From Cordylochernes scorpioides (Eukaryota; Arthropoda; Arachnida; Pseudoscorpiones; Chernetidae), in NCBI GenBank assembly GCA_030710605.1, contig CP092863.1, positions 143,312,623-143,376,622 of the forward strand: DNA of 64,000 nt, given 5' to 3'. Of this stretch, positions 53,801 to 63,440 are shown piece by piece. Each line of letters starts with the position of its first letter. The first letter of the stretch is position 1. Below the pieces are notes generated by a model, which searched no databases, was not told the DNA's origin, and saw nothing but the letters and a program-made list of their open reading frames with translations. The position numbers were made by a program, and so were the translations under genes.

Positions 53801-54149
53801 TAGATGTATTTCTGCTGTCCTAAAAGCTTATGTCCATAGTTCATCTAAAATACCCATTCGAAGAGTCAAGCAACAGTTACACTATAAAAGGAAGTTCCAA
53901 AAATGCAATATAACAGCGGTATGGTAGATTAAACTGGCGAAATCGCTGGGAGGGTTCACCACTGATGAGCCAGGCCCTCCCTTTAATTTTTCCATTGCAG
54001 TAAGGGCAGTAGAAATTGTTTTATTTTAAAAAGAATATTACGCGTCTGAAATAGTTTTGTAATTTGATAACAGATGGCGCGCTAGTGCAACGAAATGAAT
54101 TTATATTGAGAGAGAGAGAGAGAATATACATTTTCTCTTTCTAATAAAA

Positions 54150-54540
54150 CAGACATCTTCTTTCTTATCTCCACTCAATCATATTAAGGTATAAAGCCTG
54201 TAGAGCTTGGTGTCTGCTGGGGATGAGTAGAGTTCATCAAAGAAGATTTGATATCCATTATAACTGGATGAAGTAGAATGTGTCTGACATTAAGACTGGG
54301 AGCACTAATTAGTAGCAGGCCACTGACTTAGATTCAATATGAAATGGCTGCCTCTGATACGAGAAACAGACACCATGTACAGCCGCTCCTAACATGGAGT
54401 ACAGACTCATCCTGGATCCCTTACAAGGTACTATCAGCCAGGCCAGCTGAGCCCAGGTTTTTTAGTGATCTTGTTACTGCTCCCCCTCCTCCTTTTTCAT
54501 CCGGGCTTGGGACCGGTAAAGGTGGAGTTTCAGACATCCT
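54150..54540 (+). repeat. F element, single arm
   Basis: It matches 18765-19034 joined to 21345-21480 without the LINE: ATCTCCACTCAATCATATTA, GACTGGGAGCACTAATTAG, CATGGAGTACAGACTCATCC and CTCCTCCTTTTTCATCCGG. It therefore shows the empty LINE site. Confidence 0.75.
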
Positions 54541-54589
54541 AATGTTCTTGAACAGTTTGGAGTTCTACTATTGTATTGGACAAATATGC

Positions 54590-54840
54590 TTATATACACT
54601 CATGGACAAAACTTAAGGAAGTTGTACCTTTGAGCATGTATATTAGGATTCAGATAATAACTCTGAAAGATATTACAGTGACCTTTATTGAAGACACACG
54701 AGATAACCAAGTGTGTATACACTCATGGACAAAACTTAAGGAAGTTGTACCTTTCAGCATGTATATCGGGATTGAGACAATAACTCTGAAAGATATTACA
54801 GTGACCTTTATTGAAGACACACGAGATAACCTAGTGTTAT
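54590..54840 (+). repeat. 123-bp satellite, two units
   Basis: Two units beginning ACACTCATGGACAAAACTTA, nearly identical to those at 8260-8360. The 88-codon open frame is periodic. Confidence 0.88.
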
Positions 54841-55140
54841 AAGAAATTTAAACTATTTTTGACGCGTATGATTATTTTGAAATAAAATAATGGTAGACAA
54901 TTTGACAATATAAACACAGTTTGAGTCAAAAGGCGATCCATTAATTAAGATTATATAAAAGGGCGTACCTGGATCTGTAAAGAAAAAAAAACAATTTTTT
55001 TCTTAAAATATTCCGAGAGATTGCTCCCTCTTTATCAATTTATTGCACAGTGAATTTAATTTACAATTTATTGTGCATCATATGGAAACAATTTTGTCAT
55101 TGGTCAAAAATAAATATTAATAATGATAAATATATATATA

Positions 55141-55702
55141 TGTAGTATATTTTGACATAGATAGATCACAGCCTTCTTCTAATAGTTATTATAACACCAT
55201 ATCTATATAAAAATGTATCGATCTTGTAAAAATAGTGACAAATAAAACAAAAGGAGTAGAGGTAGTCCAGACGACAAAGGCCAGACGTGATAAACAACCC
55301 AGACTAACAGGTGTTTATGCTAATGAGTTCATTCCCCCGTCAGCAGGTGGCCAGACATAATTAATAACCCAACGCTTGACAGGTGGCGTGATTACGGGAA
55401 CCAATCAGAACTCGCAGCCATCTGCGAGCGTCTCATATAAAAGCCCCCCAAGATTGGGACAAAGTAGTTGTTCAGTTAGCTGTTTTCAGAGCCACGCCGT
55501 TATACGGTCGGGTCTCTCACCCCTATCCGCGATGTAGGCATCCGCGGCGCCCGTGGTTCGACTTGCCTTCGTCCGTGGTCTACCTCTTCCTCTTGGAGTT
55601 ACCATCTAGACCTGCCTCTGTCTCTTGCTGTCCCAGTGCGGGAATCCCATCACTCACCCACTACCACGACTGCCCAGTACATTCCACCTCGGGATTACTA
55701 CA
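55141..55702 (+). repeat. 5' LTR
   Basis: Promoter elements are visible: CCAATCAG at 55401-55408 and TATAAAAG at 55436-55443, with a likely start about 30 bp downstream near GTAGTTGTTCAGTTAGC (about 55465). The second half is GC-rich. Confidence 0.88.
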
Positions 55703-55978
55703 GAACCCGTTAAAGTCGACAGGATAACTGAGGACAGCAGCATGCAGAGGATGACGGAGGTCAGGGACGACTACGTCGCGGATGCCCTCACCAACATGAA
55801 ACCCCACTGCGAAGATCTAAGGAGGCCCTCATCTCCTCTTTCGACGGATCCCACGCAACAAACAACCTTCTTCCAAACAGCCATCTCCAGAGATCAACTC
55901 CAGCCAGCATCAGCCATTTCAAGGTACTTTAAACTTGTTTCTGACATTTTCCCCATAAATTTTATATTTTCACTTTAA
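55625..55978 (+). CDS. Short open frame of unknown product
   Basis: 117 codons begin inside the 5' LTR (MLSQCG). A more plausible start is the ATG at 55742 (MQRMTEVRDDYVADAL). The middle is polar and Ser/Thr/Gln-rich, the end hydrophobic. It sits where a gag would begin, so it may be a gag remnant, but no matrix, capsid or zinc-knuckle motif is present. It could be non-coding. Confidence 0.25.
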   Translation: MLSQCGNPITHPLPRLPSTFHLGITTEPVKVDRITEDSSMQRMTEVRDDYVADALTNMKPHCEDLRRPSSPLSTDPTQQTTFFQTAISRDQLQPASAISRYFKLVSDIFPINFIFSL

Positions 55979-55979
55979 G

Positions 55980-58900
55980 CATTTAAAAAAATCAATTATA
56001 ACCTTTTTTATAACATTTTTATTCAAATTTTAAAACTTTCACACTCTCATTTATCATTTTTACCTTATTTTAATCAAATTATAAATTTTAATTCATCATT
56101 TTCAAGTTTATTATTAAAAATATTCAATCACGCATTTTTGCCAATTTACTAATCTTACATGCCTTTCTTAAATTCACCTAAAATGGCATTATCCAAATAT
56201 GCAACTTTCAATTTTACATAAAAAATCATATTATATTTTAATTACTCGAATCATATTTTCTAAACTCATTTGTGTTATTTTTTTTAATACCTTATTTGTG
56301 GCCATAGTATTAATAATTAAATTTATTACACTCTTTATTTTACTTGACCTATTACTATTCCAATTGATATTTCTCAATATTTAAAAGTTTTAAAAACTAG
56401 TCCTAGATTTGTAATTTTATAAATATCAATTTTAAATTATCTCATCTCAAAATGTGCGTCCCATTTTTCCCACAATTACAAATACAACTATAAATGTAAT
56501 ATGCGAAAACTGATAGCATACCATAAAATCTCCATACCCCATTGCATTTCATTCCTGACTGTGTTAAATTGTTATTTACGTATTAAATACATTTTTATTT
56601 CGCACTTCTACATTGTTCACATCAATTTTAATTCCTCTCGCATTTCCCATATCCCATTAACACATTTCGCATAATCATAACACATTTATTTATACAATAG
56701 TTAATTAATTAATTCTTTTATAGCCTACCTTTTCCCAATTATTCACACCCACGATTTCAATATTACAGATTAAATTTAATATCCTTCTAACAGAGGAACC
56801 TGCCAGATTAAAACGGAGAGGAAAATTATATTAAATCCCCAAAACGGCGTCCATCGCCACGACAATATTCCAATCTTCATCCCAACGACAAACAAATCAA
56901 GGACGCACTGATCTCCCCCTAATTGTTTTTTTCTACTTCGTCTTTTCCCTCCCTACTTCTAAAGGGGTGGAATGACCTTGTACTCACCATTAGCAGATAG
57001 CCCTTCCTACTTCCACACTCTTACCTGTCAATTATTCAATTATAGGCCGTCCATACTTCTCTCGTCTCTTGATCATTTTCCATTGGCCTTCTATGCCTTC
57101 GTTCTAACCACCCCTCGTCCATCGCAGAGTTCCTGTTTGCCGACTTTTTTTATTTACACCCAGGTCACCGTCCAAGCATTCTTTATTTCATTCTTTTTTT
57201 TCCTCAAACCCAGGCCATCATCAGCACGATGCGCCCACTCATTTTTCGTTTAATTTTATTTTTCATCTGGTCGAGCTCAATCACCGACAGCAGCGCAGCT
57301 CTTGAGCCACCATCTCTTTTTAACCTCTCTCAGAAAAGTTTTCTTTCCCATATTCTCCCATTAACTACCTCTCCTTCCATCTTCACGCTTTTTACCCATC
57401 TGATCTAATGCTACTTACAGAGCATCTTGAGATTGCTGACCCCTGAAAACAATACCTCGCTTCTAAGCTCGTATTGCAGGGCAGGACTCCTGAGATGTCC
57501 TTTGCAGAAACCAATTCAGACCTTCTTCCTCTATTCCTCACTGCGTCACTACCTATCGCAACCCTTTTGCTTAAGTCAATTTTCTTTTATATTCTATTTT
57601 ACTCTTATTATCTCTACTTCTCCTCCTTCCTGTATTACATCCCTGAAACTATGTTGTAAATATTCAAGACACCTTAAGTAACACACTACTGTGTGTGTTT
57701 ACTTTAAATTTATCCTTCCTATGTACTCCTCTTATATATTTTTTGTAGTTTTATAATATTATATCAATGTGTCACCACTACTCCCCTTTATCTTTATTTT
57801 ATTCTAGTAACTAATTTGTGCCCCAAGTTATTTCCCATTTAATAGGTTTGCTAGCTTTTCTCTCATTTATTGTAAATAGACTTGCAGTTTACCTAGTTTT
57901 GTGGTGCTGGACTTTGTTTTTTAACTTACAGATGTAGATAAAACATTTCAATATTAATCGATGATATCATTTTGTTTATTAATCAACATTAATGCCTTAA
58001 ACTACCAATCAACCCTTTATATATTATTACCTTTAATATTTTTATTTTTTCTCTTTTTCTCATCATGTTCAGACTTAGCATTTTACAACTTCAACTATCT
58101 TAGGCACCATTTAAAAAACCTACACCTAACAATATTTATAATATTTCTTTAACAGGTAAAACATTTATCATTTTATTTTTCTTTGTAGATTTCAAAATGT
58201 TATTTTTGACGCTTCCCTTACAACCTCTAACTCTATCCCATGAACCTTTCCTCCCAACTTTTTACAGCCATCAAGAGATTGTTGTTCGTCAACCATTTTC
58301 TTTTTTTTTTTTTCTGTTGATTAACTAACTAGAAGACCCTTCCTCGCTGTACATTTCCCAACAGTGAGCTCAGGAAACCCAGTTAGTTTTTTATTTTTTT
58401 CTCTCATCGTCCGGCTCATCATTTTTATCATTTTTCAACTTTTTCTTTTCACCACACAAGCCGGACACAATCAAAATTGACAGCAATAATTCTCTTACAC
58501 CCACCTCTCCTTTTCCGCATCCTTCAAACCTCCAACCTTCCAAGGGATTCCAGTTCGCCGAACATTCTTGTTTTTTTTCATCGATTAATCCGACTGGAAC
58601 ACTCCTTCCTCGCTATACCATTCCCGATAATGAGTTCAGAATATCCAGCGCGATATTTTTTTTTTCTCATCGCCCGACGCATCATATCAATTCATCATTT
58701 TTTCAACTTTTCACTTTTTTTTTCACAATTCAACCGGGCACAATCATTATGGACAACAGGGATCCCTCTTACCTCTACCTCCCCCTTTTACCTCCATCAA
58801 TCTTCCCACCTCTTTCCACTGTCTGAGCTAATGATGCAGACGGAATATCTTAGGCCTTCTGTTAATGAAAACAATGCCTCACTTTAACAAGTTCGCATTG

Positions 58901-59330
58901 CATTGCAGAATGTTTGGGATACTACTTTGCAGAAACATGCTCGGATACACCCTTTCCCTTTTTCAACCTTAGCGTCACATTATACGTTCAGTTAATAAAC
59001 TAACTAAATATTTTTCTCCTCTCATCTTTTATGCAATAAGATATTATTTTCCTTGTACGATTCATTTTACAATATTTACCATTTTGTATTATATACTTTC
59101 TCTTAATCTTTTATCATTCATTTTTGTACGTTTTTATTTTTATAACCTTGATTTTTATTTCATTGATACACCACCATTACAGCATCTTTCTCTTTTTAAT
59201 TTATAGCTTAATAATAATTTAACTAATTTGTACACAAATTATTTCTTTTATTTTTTATAATAGGTTTGTTAGGTTATCATTCATTACATGTCATTCCCCC
59301 AACCAAACCTTCATCACCGGGGACACATTC
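55980..59330 (+). other. Interior of the LTR element, non-coding
   Basis: A pyrimidine-rich, T/C-biased plus strand with poly-T tracts. It holds diverged internal duplications: 57430-57530 against 58825-58940 (shared AACAATACCTC/AACAATGCCTC and TTTGCAGAAAC), and 58320-58500 against 58585-58760 (CCTTCCTCGCT, ATAATGAGTTCAG-like, CATCGTCCGGCTCATCA / CATCGCCCGACGCATCA). The longest frame, 136 codons at 58477, has no motif. Confidence 0.55.
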
Positions 59331-59892
59331 TGTAGTATATTTTGACATAGATAGATCACAGCCTTCTTCTAATAGTTATTATAACACCATATCTATATAA
59401 AAATGTATCGATCTTGTAAAAATAGTGACAAATAAAACAAAAGGAGTAGAGGTAGTCCAGACGACAAAGGCCAGACGTGATAAACAACCCAGACTAACAG
59501 GTGTTTATGCTAATGAGTTCATTACCCCGTCAGCAGGTGGCCAGACATAATTAATAACCCAGCGCTTGACAGGTGGCGTGATTACGGGAACCAATCAGAA
59601 CTCGCAGCCATCTGCGAGCGTCTCATATAAAAGCCCCCCAAGATTGGGACAAAGTAGTTGTTCAGTTAGCTGTTTTCAGAGCCACGCCGTTATACGGTCG
59701 GGTCTCTCACCCCTATCCGCGATGTAGGCATCCGCGGCGCCCGTGGTTCGACTTGCCTTCGTCCGTGGTCTACCTCTTCCTCTTGGAGTTACCATCTAGA
59801 CCTGCCTCTGTCTCTTGCTGTCCCAGTGCGGGAATCCCATCACTCACCCACTACCACGACTGCCCAGTACATTCCACCTCGGGATTACTACA
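59331..59892 (+). repeat. 3' LTR
   Basis: Same length as the 5' LTR, with CCAATCAG at 59591-59598 and TATAAAAG at 59626-59633. It is preceded by CACCGGGGACACATTC, a weak candidate for a polypurine tract. Confidence 0.88.
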
Positions 59893-60025
59893 TATATATA
59901 TAATAAAATATTTTGAAAATTAAAGGCTTTTTAGTAATGCAGTAATTTATAATGTTATTGAAACAAAATTTAAGGAAATAAAAATAAGAAACAAATTAAG
60001 TTGACTGCGATTATTAGAAAAAAAA

Positions 60026-60619
60026 TTAAGTTAAAAGAGACAAATAAGGTTCGGGGATTTCTTCGTATCTATTTACACTAGCAGGATCCTTCATTGATGC
60101 TATGGCCTCCAGAAACTTCCTTTGGTGCGAGTTCTGGATGCCCCTGTAAATAGTGGAAGTATTTTCCCAATCTGGCTGATGTCCCGATCGGAGACCATGC
60201 TCCACCATGGCAAACCTTTCCTTTGCATACTTCCAAGAAGATTTGTGTTCTTGGAGTCTGGTCCCAAGGAAACGGCCTGTCTCTCCAATGTAGGATACAT
60301 TGCAGCTTTTACATGGGATCCTATACACAACGTCCTTTGTGTTCCCTATCTCCACCTTCTGCTTTGTAATTGTATTTCGGACTATAGTCTTTAAAGATGG
60401 TGCATTTTTGAAAACAGTGGTTATTCCAGAATTTTTTAAAATATGAGCTATTTTCTCAGCTCCTGCTCCATATGGCATTATACATTTATTTTTCAATATT
60501 TTTTTACTATGAAAGCTATTAATTTTATACGAATGTTTTTTGATGAATTCCTTTGTATATCCATTCGATATACCTTCAATATTAATCATACCTTCATTCA
60601 GAATTACCTTCAAATACAA
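60026..60619 (-). pseudogene. Penelope-like C-terminal domain with GIY-YIG, inverted partial copy
   Basis: An open frame of 197 codons on the minus strand. It has the linker KNAPSLKTIVRN, DVVYRIPCKSC, and the GIY-YIG core (SYIGETGR, then R and LQEHKSSW), ending YEEIPEPYLSLLT and stop. The RT is missing because this is the truncated inverted copy that sits upstream of the main unit. The ATG at 60619 lies at the junction and is probably not a real start. The nuclease core looks intact. Confidence 0.82.
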
Positions 60620-61685
60620 TCTTATATTTAATTGAGATCTGTTTAGAATTTTCCTATTTCTGTTTCAATAACAACATATACCAGCAAGTTAATGGTATTC
60701 CAATGGGAAGTCCCCTCTCTCCATTCTTAGCTGATCTCGTCTTAAACTGTCTTGACATCCTGGTAAATGAAAGATTCAATACCACCATTAAGTACTGGGC
60801 AAGATATGTTGATGACGTGATGGCTATAGTGGCTACAGACCATATTGAGAATACCTTGGCATTTTTAAATAGCTTTCACCCCCTCTTAAAATTCACAACT
60901 GAAAATGAGTCTAATGGCTACCTACCCTTTTTAGATATACTTTTCGAAAATAAATTAAATTATCTTCAAACCACTGTTTTTAGAAAACCTAGTCACTCAC
61001 CAGTATACCTCCATGCCAACTCCTTTGGTCCTATCTCCCATAAAATTTCCCTTGTAAAAACTCTCACCAAACGTGCCTTCACACATTGCTCCACTGATAA
61101 ACTTAAATATATAGAATTGAACACTATCCAGGAAGAATTAATATCGAATGGATATACAAAGGAATTCATCAAAAAACATTCATATAAAATTAATAGCTTT
61201 CATAGTAAAAAAGAATTGAAAAATAAATGTATAATGTCATATGGAGCAGGAGCTGAGAAATTAGCTCATATTTCAAAAAATTCTGGAATAACCACTGTTT
61301 TCAAAAATGCACCATCTTTAAAGACTATAGTCCGAAATCCAATTACAAAGCAGAAGCTGGAGATAGGGAACACAAAGGACGTTGTGTATAGGATCCCATG
61401 TAAAAACTGCAATGTATCCTACATTGGAGAGACAGGCCGTTTCCTTGGGACCAGACTCCAAGAACACAAATCTTCTTGGAAGTATGCAAAGGAAAGGTTT
61501 GCCATGGTGGAGCATGGTCTCCGATCGGGACATCAGCCAGATTGGGAAAATCTTCCACTATTTACAGGGTCATCCAGAACTCGCACCAAAGGAAGTTCCT
61601 GGAGGCCATAGCATCAATGAAGGATCCTGCTAGTGTAAATAGATACGAAGAAATCCCCGAACCTTATTTGTCTCTTTTAACTTAA
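60600..61685 (+). pseudogene. Penelope-like RT and GIY-YIG, 5'-truncated and frameshifted
   Basis: The frame is open from before the ATG at 60703, giving the RT palm: FNNNIYQQVNGIPMGSPLSP, then the catalytic YVDD (about 60808-60819), LPFLDI, and VFRKPSHSP of the thumb. A GIY-YIG domain follows (DVVYRIPCKNCNVSYIGETG, LQEHK). Finger motifs of the RT are lost at the junction near 60620. Relative to the inverted copy, one base is missing near 61550, so the frame ends at 61611 while the last 45 codons continue in the next frame to 61685. Confidence 0.86.
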
Positions 61686-62014
61686 TTTTCTTTTCTAATA
61701 ATCGCAGTCAACTTAATTTGTTTCTTATTTTTATTTCCTTAAATTTTGTTTCAAAAACATTAAAAAATACTGCATTACTAAAAAGCCTTTAATTTTCAAA
61801 ATATTTTATTATATATATATATATTTTTTATCATTATCAATAATTATTTTTGACCAATGACAAATTTGTTTCCATATGATGTACAATAAATTGTAAATTA
61901 AATTCACTGTGCAATAAATTGATAAAGAGGGAGCAATCTCTCGAAATATTTTAAGAAAAAAAAATGTTTTTTTTTTTCTTTACAGATCCAGGTACGCCCT
62001 TTTATATAATATAA

Positions 62015-62120
62015 ACACAATTATATTGATTCTTCTAATCAATTAGAGAAAATTATTTTGATCATATAAATGATAATATATAATAAAGCAATAAATAAAG
62101 GGTAAATAAAATGTGTAGGG
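62015..62120. other. AT-rich spacer
   Basis: Nothing recognised. Confidence 0.35.
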
Positions 62121-62129
62121 AAATATATA

Positions 62130-62685
62130 TATAGTCGTGATACATTAGCGCGCCATCTGTTATGAAAATTGGAAACTATTATAGACGTGTATGATTCTTT
62201 TAAAAATAAAAGAAATTCTACTGTCCTTACTGCAATGGAAAATGTGTCCTCTCATTAATTTTTCCATATTGTTAATTCCATATTTCCAAGTTGCCTTTGT
62301 GGTATTGAGGAACAAACCTCAAGACATCTACTGATCGATTGCCCAGCATTTCGAGATTATAGAATGAAAAATGAAATAGTTGTTTGTAAACTTAACGATT
62401 TGAATTCCGATAAAAAATCATATTTAAAGTTCAATTTATTTTGTAAATACATTCTAAACTTTCTACAAAATCTGGATCTCTAATGTTTTCATGTGTTGTA
62501 TAATGTAAATAACTTATGTAAATAAATTTTTCTTCTTGTTTGGCGCAAGTATCCCTTGCGGGATATAGCGCTTTGGAAATAAAATAATTGATAATTGATA
62601 TTACAGTAAGGGCAGTAGAAATTGTTCAATTTTTAAAAGAATCATAAGCGTCTATAATAGTTTCCAATATATAGTTGTATATGTG
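62130..62685. repeat. FB1 element split by a LINE tail
   Basis: The left arm (GCGCGCCATCTGTTATGAAA, ACTATTATAGACGTGTATG) reaches 62268. The complementary arm (TTACAGTAAGGGCAGTAGA ... TATAATAGTTTCCA) resumes at 62603. Confidence 0.65.
62270..62602 (+). pseudogene. LINE 3' end with zinc-finger-like C terminus
   Basis: The frame SKLPLWY.../CLCGIEEQTSRHLLIDCPAF gives a C-C-H-C spacing like the C terminus of the 19035 LINE. The C-terminal FCKYILNFLQNLDL precedes the stop near 62482. A perfect hairpin TATCCC-TTGC-GGGATA framed by GGCGC and TAGCGC is at 62542-62571, then AAATAAAATAATTGATAATTGATA. It is a severely truncated member of the same clade. Confidence 0.7.
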
Positions 62686-62739
62686 TACAAATTTCTTCAG
62701 CAAGGGAGGCTACCCAACCTTGAGAGAGTCCTCCTCCAG

Positions 62740-62890
62740 ACAAAATAATGGTAGATTAAACTGGCGAAACTGCTAGGAGGGTTCACCACTGATGAGACAG
62801 GCCCTCCCATTATTTAATCATTACAGTAAAGGCAGTAAAAAATTGTTTTATTTGAAAAAGAATCATACCCGTTAAAAATAGTTAAAATTC
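62740..62890 (+). repeat. FB1 single arm
   Basis: AAACTGGCGAAACTGCTAGG, TCACCACTGATGAGACAGG and a 3' CAGTAAAGGCAGTA arm. The other arm is missing. Confidence 0.65.
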
Positions 62891-62899
62891 TTATAACTA

Positions 62900-63145
62900 A
62901 GTGTGAACAAAAAATTGACTCTATCTCCTCATTCAAAAAAAGACGACCGGCGACATTAAAATATGAATTTTATTATTAATGTTAAAAATAGTACAAATGT
63001 GAAATTAGCCAATATATGGTGGCCAATGTGTATTTAACCAACTCTGAAATAATTGAAAAATCAATGAATAGTTTATATTTATTCCGATAGATGGCGCAAG
63101 TCATCAGCAACTTTCAGTTGAATGATAAGAAGATGCCTTTTTCTT
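62900..63145. repeat. Satellite flank scrap and group A tail
   Basis: 62905-62960 carries the post-satellite flank (GACGACCGGCGACATTAAAA). 63080-63145 is the A tail (GATAGATGGCGCAAGTCATC, AACTTTCAGTTG, AAGATGCC). Confidence 0.55.
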
Positions 63146-63164
63146 AATATATTACTAATGTCAG

Positions 63165-63440
63165 TAGAACGACATTTGAAAATTATCCCACATGTGTTTA
63201 TTTTGAACGAAAAATCGAAATTTATTTTAAGGAGAAATAACCCATCTTAAGGAGATATTTCCCATCCCTGGACACTTTATTTATCATTACTCTTCACAAT
63301 TCATCCTTTCATACTTCATCCATAAGGTTAGAAATAATCGTTATTTCTCCTTAAAATAAATTTCGATTTTTCGTTCAAAAGAAACACATGCGGGATAATT
63401 TTCAAATGTGGTTCTACAATCATAAGCCGCATTATATTGT
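63165..63440. repeat. H foldback element
   Basis: Arms AGAACGACATTTGAAAATTA, CCACATGTGTTTATTTTGA and complements. The tip is shortened (TTCCCATCCCTGGACACTTT). Confidence 0.72.

Larger units (their letters stand above)
52115..54080. repeat. FB1 element split by a repeat and a 31-bp array
   Basis: The left arm ACAAAACTATTTTAGACGCG ... TACTGCAATGG ends at 52190. The exactly matching right arm CCATTGCAGTAAGGGCAGTA ... ATAGTTTTGTAATTTG ends near 54070, including the private GTAATATTC variant, so both arms belong to one insertion. The FB1 tip is at 53810-53960. The CTGGC/GCCAG subfamily motif is at 53936-53977. Confidence 0.72.
55141..59892 (+). mobile_element. Non-coding LTR retrotransposon (LARD-like)
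   Basis: Two LTRs of 562 bp, 55141-55702 and 59331-59892, flank a 3.6-kb interior. The LTRs start TGTAGTA and end TACTACA, with TATATA on both sides as a probable target duplication. I find only two differences between the LTRs (near 55333/59523 and 55364/59554), so the insertion is recent. No gag, protease, RT or integrase motif is visible in any frame. No clear tRNA primer site follows the 5' LTR (GAACCCGTTAAAG). A functional partner elsewhere would be needed. Confidence 0.85.
54915..62010 (+). mobile_element. Penelope-like element, inverted head-to-head, split by an LTR element
   Basis: The left end (54915-55140: AAGGGCGTACCTGGATCTG, GCACAGTGAATTTAATTTAC) is complementary to the right end (61845-62010: CAGATCCAGGTACGCCC). 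Inside are a minus-oriented 3' part with GIY-YIG coding (59893-60625) and a plus-oriented RT plus GIY-YIG unit (60600-61690). Partial copies joined head to head are typical of Penelope-like elements. The LTR element 55141-59892 was inserted later. I see no hammerhead in this copy. Confidence 0.8.

Noticed and set aside
54915-55140. Hammerhead in the Penelope-like terminal region
   Set aside because: I looked for CTGANGA with GAAA on both strands here and at 61845-62010 and found none.
58477-58887. 136-codon frame in the LTR element interior
   Set aside because: Low-complexity pyrimidine-rich sequence overlapping a diverged duplication; no domain.
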